64,000 nucleotides of DNA from JADZFO01 sp964512635 (lineage in GTDB: Bacteria; 4484-113; JAFGCY01). The first letter of the stretch is position 1. Each line of letters begins with the position of its first letter. The translations under genes and the position numbers were made by a program. The stretch covers positions 1-64,000 of the forward strand of contig CAZEJB010000001.1 in the NCBI GenBank assembly GCA_964512635.1. The letters are read 5' to 3'. The notes below the pieces were generated by a model, which was not told the origin of the DNA, made no database searches, and worked only from the letters and a program-made list of their open reading frames with translations. Below are positions 34,497 to 42,361 of the stretch, in pieces.

Positions 34497-35795
34497 ATGT
34501 CCGATGTCCTCGATCTGAAGAGCGCTCTTGAGCAGGATCGCCAGCAGGTGCTGGACCTCCTGGAGACCACCCGCCGTCTGGTGCTGGAGGTCCGGGCCGC
34601 GCATCTGTGGACCACAGAATCGCTGAGCTCCTTTAACACCCTGCTCGGCATCGGGCAGAACATCTCGCGGATGCTGGCCCTGATCAGCCCTTACTGGGAT
34701 GAGGGCAACAACATCTTCAAGCGCCCCGAGGCGGTGAAGCTGTATAAGACGGCTTACGGCCTGTGGGCCGCGCTGCGCCCGGTGCGCCAGAAGTTCAACG
34801 AACAGCTGGACAAGCGCCGCCGCCAGCGGATCATGGGCGAGGACTATGTTGAGGTCGCCGAGCTTACCCCGGAAGAGATCGAGAAGCACATTGAAGAATT
34901 CACCCAGCGCCACGCCGAGATGTGGACCCTGTATGTTGACCTCGGCGAGGCGATTGCGGCGGTTCCGGCGGGCCTGGTTCCAAACCTGGAGCTGCCCAAA
35001 GGACCCGGCGCACCAACCGCCAGCGCTGCGGCAGCGCCGAGCGCCCCAGCCGCGTCACCGGCTGCAGCTGCACCGGCAGCAGCGGCTCCTGCAGCAGCCG
35101 CCCCGGTAAGCAGCCCCGCACCGGTCGGAGGCCCTACACCGGCGGCAAGCCCAGCGCCCAGCGCAGGCCCCGCCGCAGAGCCACAGGCCGGCAATGACGC
35201 CGACGGCGCTGCGCATGCCCGGCTGACCCTGCTGCCCGAACCTGGCGTGTCCGGCGCAGCGCCGGGCCCCGTGATGGGAAGCACTGCGCCGCAGGCGATC
35301 GGCCAGCATCCGGCCCAGGCCGAAATGCCCGCAGCAGCGGTAGAAGAAGCAGAAGACGAGGCGCGACTGCAGCCCCGGGCCCAGGCCGAGCAGCTGATTG
35401 CGACGCTGGGCGGCCGCGATGCAGCCCCGGAGCCGCTTTATCCTGACAGCGGGCCGCAGCAGGAGCAGCCCAGCGGCATCAGCTGGCCCGATGACGGCCT
35501 GCGCCACGGAGCGCTTGAGACGCAGGCCACGGCAGCGCCTCAGCCGGCCCCGCAGCAGGCGCCGCAACAGGCGCCGCAGGCCGCGCCGCAGTTCGGCCCC
35601 CAGTCATCAGCGCAGACCCCACAGGCGGCGCAGCCACTGAGCAGCATGACGCCTCCTGGCGGCCTGTCGCCCCAGGCCGGCAGCGAGCAGCTTTCCAGCA
35701 TCGACCGCCTCTTTGGCGCCGAGGCCCGCCAGCACGATTCCGGCCTGGACAGCGAAGGCCGCCCGCGGATCACCTTCGGCGGCGATAAGCCCTGA
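34497..35795 (+). CDS. Unknown protein: helical N-domain plus Ala/Pro/Gln-rich disordered region
   Basis: 432 aa. Residues 1-160 are predicted helical and look well structured (LDLLETTRRLVLEVRAAHLW; VKLYKTAYGLWAALRPVRQK); no family recognised. Residues 165-400 are Ala/Pro/Gln-rich low complexity. The end (about 400-432) is again more ordinary (SSIDRLFGAEARQ). No signal peptide or membrane segment, so probably cytosolic. Starts six bases after TAAGCT without a ribosome binding site. Confidence 0.75.
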   Translation: MSDVLDLKSALEQDRQQVLDLLETTRRLVLEVRAAHLWTTESLSSFNTLLGIGQNISRMLALISPYWDEGNNIFKRPEAVKLYKTAYGLWAALRPVRQKFNEQLDKRRRQRIMGEDYVEVAELTPEEIEKHIEEFTQRHAEMWTLYVDLGEAIAAVPAGLVPNLELPKGPGAPTASAAAAPSAPAASPAAAAPAAAAPAAAAPVSSPAPVGGPTPAASPAPSAGPAAEPQAGNDADGAAHARLTLLPEPGVSGAAPGPVMGSTAPQAIGQHPAQAEMPAAAVEEAEDEARLQPRAQAEQLIATLGGRDAAPEPLYPDSGPQQEQPSGISWPDDGLRHGALETQATAAPQPAPQQAPQQAPQAAPQFGPQSSAQTPQAAQPLSSMTPPGGLSPQAGSEQLSSIDRLFGAEARQHDSGLDSEGRPRITFGGDKP

Positions 35796-36196
35796 CACAT
35801 GGCGCCAGGCTGATACCGTTGGCGGATGGCGGATGGCTGGCATAGTGGCGCACTGCGTGCGCCTGGGCGCATCGGACATAAACGCTGGGGCGCACTGCGC
35901 GTGCCTGCTGGCACCGGCATAACCGTAGCGGCGCACTGCGTGCGCCTGTTGTCGCTGTAAAGATGCCGGGTGCAACTCGGCGCTCCCTGGGACCGCCAGA
36001 CAAAGTCTGGCATCTCCTTTTTCTACCACATAGGCGCAGGCCCATCGCGCAGCGATAACCCGCTTTCCATAGAGAGACAGAAGAAGCAGGAAGGCGCACG
36101 CAGTGCGCCACTACATATACACACGTGGACAGGGCAGGCGCTGCTGCTCGGTGGTGGAACGCGCGGACGGGGCCGCGCTGCTACCTGGAACAGAAA
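35796..36196. repeat. Intergenic cluster of REP-like palindromes
   Basis: No gene. Four copies of the GGCGCAC-N3-GTGCGCC palindrome: 35847-35863, 35889-35905 (loop variant), 35930-35946 and, in the opposite orientation, 36093-36109. A further copy is at 196-214. Spacing between the first three is 41-42 bases start to start. Another palindrome AGACAAAGTCT lies near 35997-36009. Confidence 0.75.
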
Positions 36197-36220
36197 GAGC
36201 CCCCGCTTGCGCGGGGGCTC
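36190..36220 (-). terminator. Rho-independent terminator of the 36272 lipoprotein gene
   Basis: Perfect 10-bp stem GAGCCCCCGC/GCGGGGGCTC with a 4-base loop (36197-36220), followed on the minus strand by TTTCTGT; about 50 bases past the stop. Confidence 0.8.
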
Positions 36221-36271
36221 GGTTAATCCATCTTTGTTGCCGTCCCCGGAGGTCCGGCTTTCAGGGCTGGA

Positions 36272-37996
36272 CTACTGATCCAGCTGGCTGAAGATGAAGA
36301 TGTGGTTGCTCTCGTTCTGGTCGCCATCCACCGCGATGATCTCGCAGTTGGTCAGGAAGTTGACCTTGAAGATGCCGTCCTCAGGAGTGTTGACCCACTC
36401 GACCAGGAACTGCGGACCGCTGTCGGGAGGGAAGACCGCCCAGTCCAGGGTGTTCTCCGCGAGATCGTTGGCGAAGGTATCAACGTCGCTGGCCTCCAGC
36501 GGGAACTCGAGGCTGAAGGTGCCGTCGCCCTCATCCACCGTGTTGAAGGTGGAGTCGTGCATCACGTAGGCATCAGCAGAGGTGGTTCCGGCATTGGCAT
36601 CGCCGAAGTTCGGCACGCCGGCCCAGTTCGGGTCACCCGGCAGCGGGCGGATGAAGAGGTCGCCGCCCGGGATGATGCCGCCCACGCTGAAGAAGAGAGT
36701 CTGCGGCTGCGTCTGGACGGTCTGATAGGTAGCGCTGATCTGGAATGTACCTGCAAAGTCAGCCGGAACTGCCAGGTCGACCTGGGTGGCACCTACGGTC
36801 AGCGTAGGATCGGTCGCGCCGCCAGTGCGGTTAACGGAGCCGAGCGTGATCACGGTATCTGGATCGACCGAAACATCGGTGACAGGAGCAGGGCTGTTCA
36901 CAATGATCTGATATGTGTCGCCTGCAGTCAGCTCCTCAGGAGTGCCGGCAGTCAGGCCATCACCTGGCGTTGAACCAGCCTGAGAGAAGACCAGGGCCGG
37001 CAGTGCGCCAGGGTCATTAGTGACGAGGTTGCTGGTCGAACCTTCTGCACCGGTTTCATCCGCGGCACGAACCCAGTAGAGCATCGTGTTATCAACGGGG
37101 ACGGTCGCGGTGAAGAGCTTGCGGCCGCCGGCCACCGGATTGGCGGTGGCAGCGGAGATCAGAACGTTCTGCTGCTCAGCGATGGTGCTGGGATCAGAGT
37201 TGGTTGCGTTCTTGTCCGAGGCGTTGGCCGAGGCATAGACGTTGTAGCTCTCGAGGCGGCGGCCGAAGTTGACGCCGATCGGAGTCAGGTCCTGCACGGA
37301 GATGGTGCCGTCGTTGTTACCATCGACAACCGCCTTCGGTCCGTCCGGGGCATCCGTCACGGCATCCTGGAAGTTCAGGCCGATCGGGGTCAGGTCCTGA
37401 ACCGCCACGCGGCCGTTCTGGTCATAGTCGCCCTGATTATAGAAGCCCCAGCTCAGGGTGTCGCCCGCGCCGTTGATAGTCAGCAGGGGGTTGGACTGCG
37501 CGCTGCTCGGCGGGGTGCTGACCGTGCGGACCTGCGGGGTGGCTTCCTTGCGGAACATCACCTGGGCCACGGTGCCGGTGCCGGTGAAACCGGTACGCAG
37601 CTGGGGGTTGGTCAGAAGCTGACCATAGTGGACCACGCCGCGATCCTTCATGAAGTTCATGCGCAGCATGTCCTCGCGGCTGCCCATGGCATCCGTGGGC
37701 AGGGCGGTAAGGGGACGGTACTGCTCAGGATCGTACTGCAGATCAAAGTAAACAGCCGTCAGGCGGGTCGCGTCTTCAACATTGATGTTGACGAGCACGT
37801 CCTGGCCATGTTCTTCCACATTAACCGCGAAGCCGGAGGCCGAAGCGCCGAAGAGGTAGCTGTCTTCCGACACGTCGAGCTTAAAGCTGGCGGCATTCTT
37901 GTCCGGAAGATTGGTCTGGCCAATGTTCTCGGTACCGCAGCCAAACAGGGCCAGCGCCGATACCACGGCCAGGAGGATGAGTCCTACCTTTTGCAT
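36272..37996 (-). CDS. Lipoprotein with cohesin-like and dockerin-like domains (paralogue)
   Basis: 574 aa from ATG 37996 (AGGTAGG upstream). Signal with lipobox LFGC (C20) followed by GTENIGQTN, close to the CGTSNIGDIN of the 7202-10207 protein. Cohesin-like beta domain about 40-175 (QDVLVNINVEDATRLTAVYF, then LQYDPEQ). Dockerin-type pair: GDYDQNGRVAVQDLTPIGLN (about 188) and VDGNNDGTISVQDLTPIGVN (about 222). FnIII-like part about 240-320, then unassigned beta material. Having both partners on one lipid-anchored chain suggests intermolecular assembly at the surface; this is inference. Confidence 0.85.
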   Translation of the reverse strand: MQKVGLILLAVVSALALFGCGTENIGQTNLPDKNAASFKLDVSEDSYLFGASASGFAVNVEEHGQDVLVNINVEDATRLTAVYFDLQYDPEQYRPLTALPTDAMGSREDMLRMNFMKDRGVVHYGQLLTNPQLRTGFTGTGTVAQVMFRKEATPQVRTVSTPPSSAQSNPLLTINGAGDTLSWGFYNQGDYDQNGRVAVQDLTPIGLNFQDAVTDAPDGPKAVVDGNNDGTISVQDLTPIGVNFGRRLESYNVYASANASDKNATNSDPSTIAEQQNVLISAATANPVAGGRKLFTATVPVDNTMLYWVRAADETGAEGSTSNLVTNDPGALPALVFSQAGSTPGDGLTAGTPEELTAGDTYQIIVNSPAPVTDVSVDPDTVITLGSVNRTGGATDPTLTVGATQVDLAVPADFAGTFQISATYQTVQTQPQTLFFSVGGIIPGGDLFIRPLPGDPNWAGVPNFGDANAGTTSADAYVMHDSTFNTVDEGDGTFSLEFPLEASDVDTFANDLAENTLDWAVFPPDSGPQFLVEWVNTPEDGIFKVNFLTNCEIIAVDGDQNESNHIFIFSQLDQ

Positions 37997-38027
37997 ACAA
38001 CCTACCTCGTGCTGAGAGATGTTCCAG

Positions 38028-38056
38028 ACTATAAGGCCCGTGGCTGATTGCGTCAA
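38028..38056 (-). promoter_or_regulatory. Near-consensus sigma-70 promoter for the 36272 lipoprotein
   Basis: TTGACG (38051-38056), exact 17-base spacer, TATAGT (38028-38033) on the minus strand; about 30 bases before the start codon with a ribosome binding site in the leader. A contrast to the -35-poor leaderless promoters. Confidence 0.8.
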
Positions 38057-38260
38057 GCGCGGCCTGTGCGCACCAGCACCATAACCTTGGCACGGCGATT
38101 ATACCGCCGTCCGAAAGAGCATACCCGCAATTGCGGTTTCACAAGACGATTCTCACAAAACATGACATCCAATGTTTATGCCGCAGCCGCGCAAAGGCCG
38201 GCGCAGGCCGCATTCCTTCGGGACTCCAAGACGCAGGGCGTTTTCACGCGCGGTCTTGGC

Positions 38261-38266
38261 TATAAT
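38261..38266 (+). promoter_or_regulatory. -10 box (TATAAT) for miaB
   Basis: Consensus TATAAT, 12 bases before the ATG, same spacing as prfA; no clear -35 or ribosome binding site. Confidence 0.65.
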
Positions 38267-38278
38267 CAAAGTGTCAGT

Positions 38279-39772
38279 ATGACAAGGCCAGCTTTTACAT
38301 ATTTCAGCCGTGTGTTCGGCTGCCAGATGAATGTCGCGGACATCGACGACCTGTCCGCGCGGCTGGCCGCGCACGGCGGCGAGGAAGTCAGCCGCCCCGA
38401 GCAGGCCGACCTGATCCTGATCAACACTTGCACGGTTCGTCAAAAGGCCGAGGATAAGGCGATGAGCTTTATCGGGGGCCTGAAGCACCTTGGGCCGGGG
38501 GGCCGCCCCGGCGGGCGGATCGCCGGCCTGCTGGAAGGCGGAGCGGGAATCGCCGCCGCTGCCGGCACAAGCACCGCGGTCGCCGAGCGTGAGCCGCAGG
38601 CCGCTGCGCCCCAGGACCTGCGCGAGATCGCGCCGCGGCGCAAGCCCTTCGTGGTGGCCATGGGCTGTGTTATCCCCAAAAGCCGCAAGCACATTGAAGA
38701 TACATTTCCGCATGTCGACCTGCTGGTGAACTACAGCGACCCCGACATCGTGATGGCCGAGCTGCTGGACCGCTTCCCGCCGCTGGCTGGAAGGGTGATC
38801 GAGGACAGCTATCCGCCGATGCTGGAGAGCGGGCGCTGCCAGATGAGCTTCGTCACCGCGATCCGCGGCTGCAATCACCGCTGCAGTTTTTGCGTGGTGC
38901 CCTGGGCCCGCGGACCGCAGCGCGATGTGCCCATGGGTGAGATCATCGCCCAGGCCCAGCAGTATGAGGCGGCCGGCGCGCCTGACATCACCATCCTGGG
39001 CCAGAGCATCATGGCCTATGGCAAGGCCAGCGTTCAGCCGCATCCGGACTTCACCGACCTGATGGAGGCGCTGCTGGAGCAGACCGACTTCCGCTGGATC
39101 ACCTACCTGACCAGCCTGGCCTGCGACATGAACGAACGCGTGATTGAAAAGGTGATCGCCAACCCGCGGATCACCCCGCTGCTGCACCTGCCGGTGCAGA
39201 GCGGCTCTGACAAGGTTCTGGACGAGATGCGCCGGCAGTATGACACCGCGCAGTTCCGCCGGATGGTCAAGCTGGCGCGCGAACTGCGCCCGGATTTGTA
39301 CCTGACCACCGACCTGCTGGTGGGCTTCCCGACCGAGACTGAGGAGGATTTCCAGCAGACCCTGGACTTCGCCGCCGAGATCGGCTTCGACGACGCCTTC
39401 ATGTTTGCCTACAGCCCGCGGCCGGGGACGCACAGCGTGCGCGTCTATCCCGACGTGCTGCCGCGGGAGGAGAAGGTGCGGCGGCTGAGCCTGCTGATCG
39501 CCCAGCAGCGCGCGCAGAGCGCCGAGCGCAGCAGGCGCTATCTGGGCCAGGATCTTGAAGTAATCATTGAGCAGCGCGATGATAATGGTGTGGTCGCGCG
39601 GACGGCTTTCAACAAGCCGGTCCATCTGCCCGGCAGCCGACTTGAGCCGGGGCAGTTCAGCCGGGTGCGGATCACCGGCGTCAAGGTTAGTGCGTTCGAG
39701 GGTGTTGAGAACGAAGGGGATACATGCAGTCCCGAGAGGACAGACAGCACACTGGGGGTGGCAGGAGGCTAG
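38279..39772 (+). CDS. miaB: tRNA-2-methylthio-N6-dimethylallyladenosine synthase
   Basis: 497 aa. Radical-SAM methylthiotransferase modifying A37 of tRNAs reading UNN. N-terminal cluster-binding cysteines: FGCQMN (about 15), NTCTVRQKAEDK (about 51) and MGCVIP (about 130). Radical-SAM cluster RGCNHRCSFCVVPWARG (CxxxCxxC, about 199-215). TRAM domain at the end. Odd: about 50 residues of Gly/Ala-rich sequence (roughly 74-122) are inserted between the second and third N-terminal cysteines. The start follows TATAAT by 12 bases. It overlaps the next gene by 49 bases. Confidence 0.93.
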   Translation: MTRPAFTYFSRVFGCQMNVADIDDLSARLAAHGGEEVSRPEQADLILINTCTVRQKAEDKAMSFIGGLKHLGPGGRPGGRIAGLLEGGAGIAAAAGTSTAVAEREPQAAAPQDLREIAPRRKPFVVAMGCVIPKSRKHIEDTFPHVDLLVNYSDPDIVMAELLDRFPPLAGRVIEDSYPPMLESGRCQMSFVTAIRGCNHRCSFCVVPWARGPQRDVPMGEIIAQAQQYEAAGAPDITILGQSIMAYGKASVQPHPDFTDLMEALLEQTDFRWITYLTSLACDMNERVIEKVIANPRITPLLHLPVQSGSDKVLDEMRRQYDTAQFRRMVKLARELRPDLYLTTDLLVGFPTETEEDFQQTLDFAAEIGFDDAFMFAYSPRPGTHSVRVYPDVLPREEKVRRLSLLIAQQRAQSAERSRRYLGQDLEVIIEQRDDNGVVARTAFNKPVHLPGSRLEPGQFSRVRITGVKVSAFEGVENEGDTCSPERTDSTLGVAGG

Positions 39773-41640
39773 TGCGGCATTCCAGCACAGCTTCCGGGCC
39801 AGGGTTAAATACGACCCGCCAGCCCCGCGCTGGCCGGGCCGGCGCTCCGCACAGCCGCATCCAGCCCCTGCTCGCCGGCATTGCCCTTATCTTGGGCCTG
39901 CTGATGCTTACGCCGCCGCAGGCAGGCGACCAGGGCCTCGCCGTGCCCGTGCGCTATGCCCAGGTGCGCCTGTCGGTCCGCGCGCCGTCGCTGCTGCGCC
40001 TCGACCTGCCCGCCGGTCAGTACTTCGTCTCGCCGGCCAGCCTGGGCTATTTCAGCCAGAACAATGAGTTCGTCTTTACCTCCGACGTCCAGCGCGGCCT
40101 CGTCTATGGCTATGTCGACCGTGATCCGGCGGCTGCTGTCGGCGACACACGTGGCGCGGTCTATCTGGTCGAGATCAGCGCGCCATCCGAAAGCGACCTG
40201 TTCCTCAGTGAGTTTCTGCAGTCAATCCGGCAGCGCGTGGATCAGGAAAACATGGCCGCGAACCAGCTGCGACTGGCCCGCGAGCAGGACTCCAGCGAGC
40301 CGCTGAAGGCGCGCCGCCTGGCATCCCAGCCGCTGGCTTTCACTCGTCAGGAGCTGTCGGAAGGCGCCTTTGCCGACTGGGTTGAGCGCGTACAGCATGA
40401 CTATGCCGATCTGGTGGACGACATGCCGGCGGCGCTGCAGGCCGAGACCGTGGACCAGATTGAGCTTAAACGCCTGTATTACCAGGCCGAAGCTGCCAGC
40501 ATGGACCAGATGCTGGCCAGCTTTGAGCTGCAAATGACCCTGGCCAAACTGCCCAAGCCGCGGATAGAAAGTCTGATTCAACTGGGCGACAGTTCGACCG
40601 TCCAGGAAGGCGGCACAAAGCAGCTTTTGCGGATGCGTCAGAACTGGGTCCTGCGGCAGGAGGAACTGCAGCAGGAGCTGGCCCAGTCACGCCAGTGGCT
40701 GGAGCGTGTGGGCGGCCGGCCGAGCATCGGGCGCCAGCCTTTCACTCCGCCCGCGGGAGGCGGCCAGTTGCCCTCGATTGGATCAGGCAGCCTTGATCTG
40801 AGCCCCAGGACATTGCTGGAACGCAGCGTGATATCCAGCCGGGTAAGTCTAGCCGAGGCGGAGCTGGCCCAGATCAACGACACTCTGCGGCTGGCCGACG
40901 GCCTGAAGCGCTATATTGATCAAGGCGGCTCGGGGCGCAGCGACGACGGCTTCAAGATGCTGTCGGTCCCGCGCAGCACTTTCGCCCCGCTTAGCGTCGA
41001 ACAGCTTGACGGCTTTGCTCTGGTCGAGAGCCTGTCGCGGGACAGCGGGGCATGCCTGCCGCTGCTGCTCAAGCTGGCCCGGGCCTTCGAGGGCCTTGAC
41101 ACTGCAAAGTCGATCAGCCTGCCGGCGATGCAGAAATCGCAGGTGTTAAACGGAGAGGACTTTGAGGTTAGCTACGCTTTGCTGCTCGTAGACCGCTCCA
41201 CTCGAATTGACCTGCTGGCGAGCCAGGCTGACGCCCCCAGCGCCGCGGCGGACGGCAAGGAGCAGGAAGGGAAGACCGCAGAGGAAGCCACCGGGCCACA
41301 CCTGGCATCTCAGCTGGAGATGATCCTCGCCGATCCGTCCGGCAATGATATGGCCGACAGCAACCTTGGCTTTGTGGCCTTCATGAGCTGGTATGGCGAC
41401 ATCCTGACCCAGCGCCCTGGCAGCGCCGCCCAGTGGGCTGCCCCGCCTATTGACCCTAAAAGCGGGAGTGACACGCCCAGTGGCCGTGGCCGTCAGCCAG
41501 CCGGGCTGGGCAAGGGTATGCGTCCCGCGCAAAACCCGCAAAGCAAAGCTGACACTGGAAAGACAAAGGGCGGGCAGCCGCGCAGGCCGGCGGCAACTCC
41601 GGGCCGCATGACAAGCGGGCAGGATCGCGACCAGCCCTGA
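39724..41640 (+). CDS. Exported protein of unknown function with coiled coils
   Basis: 638 aa. ATG 39724 has AAGGGG four bases upstream and lies inside the end of miaB. A hydrophobic segment near 50-65 (LLAGIALILGLLMLTPPQA) after a basic stretch acts as signal or anchor. A beta-rich part follows (about 75-145), then helical/coiled-coil regions (about 155-310 and 375-400), and a Lys/Gly/Pro-rich tail. No family recognised. Probably periplasmic or surface attached. Confidence 0.7.
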   Translation: MQSREDRQHTGGGRRLVRHSSTASGPGLNTTRQPRAGRAGAPHSRIQPLLAGIALILGLLMLTPPQAGDQGLAVPVRYAQVRLSVRAPSLLRLDLPAGQYFVSPASLGYFSQNNEFVFTSDVQRGLVYGYVDRDPAAAVGDTRGAVYLVEISAPSESDLFLSEFLQSIRQRVDQENMAANQLRLAREQDSSEPLKARRLASQPLAFTRQELSEGAFADWVERVQHDYADLVDDMPAALQAETVDQIELKRLYYQAEAASMDQMLASFELQMTLAKLPKPRIESLIQLGDSSTVQEGGTKQLLRMRQNWVLRQEELQQELAQSRQWLERVGGRPSIGRQPFTPPAGGGQLPSIGSGSLDLSPRTLLERSVISSRVSLAEAELAQINDTLRLADGLKRYIDQGGSGRSDDGFKMLSVPRSTFAPLSVEQLDGFALVESLSRDSGACLPLLLKLARAFEGLDTAKSISLPAMQKSQVLNGEDFEVSYALLLVDRSTRIDLLASQADAPSAAADGKEQEGKTAEEATGPHLASQLEMILADPSGNDMADSNLGFVAFMSWYGDILTQRPGSAAQWAAPPIDPKSGSDTPSGRGRQPAGLGKGMRPAQNPQSKADTGKTKGGQPRRPAATPGRMTSGQDRDQP

Positions 41641-41665
41641 GCTACGCGCTCAGGACGCAGCCTGA

Positions 41666-42070
41666 CTAGGGCTGCAGCACCCCATCCCAGAGACCTTCAA
41701 GGTCGTCCGCGCCGCCGACCTGCTGCATCCGGAAGTCCCCGATAAGCGTGTTGTTGATCAGATTGCCGTCGAAAGTTCCGCCAAGCTGGGTCAGACGGTC
41801 GGTCAGGAAGCCGGTGAACTCTCCGCTTCCGCTCAGTATGCCCTCAATATCCACCTGGCGGTCAAGCAGCAGTCCATCACCATCCACAGCTCCGTTCTGG
41901 TCAATAGTCAGCTCGAACTCACCATAGATCTCACTTTCATCATCATTGGTGAAACGGCCGACATAGTCGCCCTGGCCGCTGCCGGGCGGAAGCGGAACAA
42001 ACTCGCTGCCCGGGCAGGAAGCCAGCAGCGGGACAAGGGCCAGAAGTGTCAGGAGGGCAAGCGCACGCAT
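41666..42070 (-). CDS. Small lipoprotein
   Basis: 134 aa. Signal with lipobox LASC (C19). The mature part is a small beta domain with GDYVGRFTNDDESEIYGEFE, NGAVDGDGLLL and GTFDGNLINN, the recurring pattern of lipocalin-like/META-type 'modified by adding/removing' barrels often seen in secreted proteins. Starts exactly six bases after TAGAAT with no ribosome binding site (leaderless-type). Confidence 0.75.
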   Translation of the reverse strand: MRALALLTLLALVPLLASCPGSEFVPLPPGSGQGDYVGRFTNDDESEIYGEFELTIDQNGAVDGDGLLLDRQVDIEGILSGSGEFTGFLTDRLTQLGGTFDGNLINNTLIGDFRMQQVGGADDLEGLWDGVLQP

Positions 42071-42209
42071 GGCGGGATTCTAACAGCTTTCCACTGCTTT
42101 GCCTCCAGCGATGGCATTGGGAGGGGTTCCGCAGCAACTGCGACGGGATTTTGGGCAGTATCCCTGCGCGGAAGTATAATCAGGAGAGAGCTGGCCCGGC
42201 CGGCTAAAA

Positions 42210-42280
42210 CTGGGGACCGAGGATTCGAACCTCGACTAACTGATCCAGAGTCAGTCGTCCTACCATTAGACGAGTCCCCA
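42210..42280 (-). tRNA. tRNA-Gln (CUG)
   Basis: 71 nt. Acceptor TGGGGAC pairs with GTCCCCA including the U1-A72 pair typical of bacterial tRNA-Gln; discriminator G. Anticodon stem ACTGA/TCAGT, loop CTCTGGA, so anticodon CUG. T arm CGAGG-TTCGAAT-CCTCG. The 3' CCA is not encoded. TATAAT (42293-42298, minus strand) lies 12 bases before the mature 5' end. Confidence 0.96.
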
Positions 42281-42292
42281 GCGCGGGCGGGA

Positions 42293-42298
42293 ATTATA
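42293..42298 (-). promoter_or_regulatory. -10 box (TATAAT) of tRNA-Gln
   Basis: Minus-strand TATAAT 12 bases before the tRNA 5' end. Confidence 0.65.
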
Positions 42299-42361
42299 AC
42301 ATAACGGCTGAAAATGACCCGGGCAACACCGGCGCCCGGGGGAGACAAGTGGGAGGATCAC

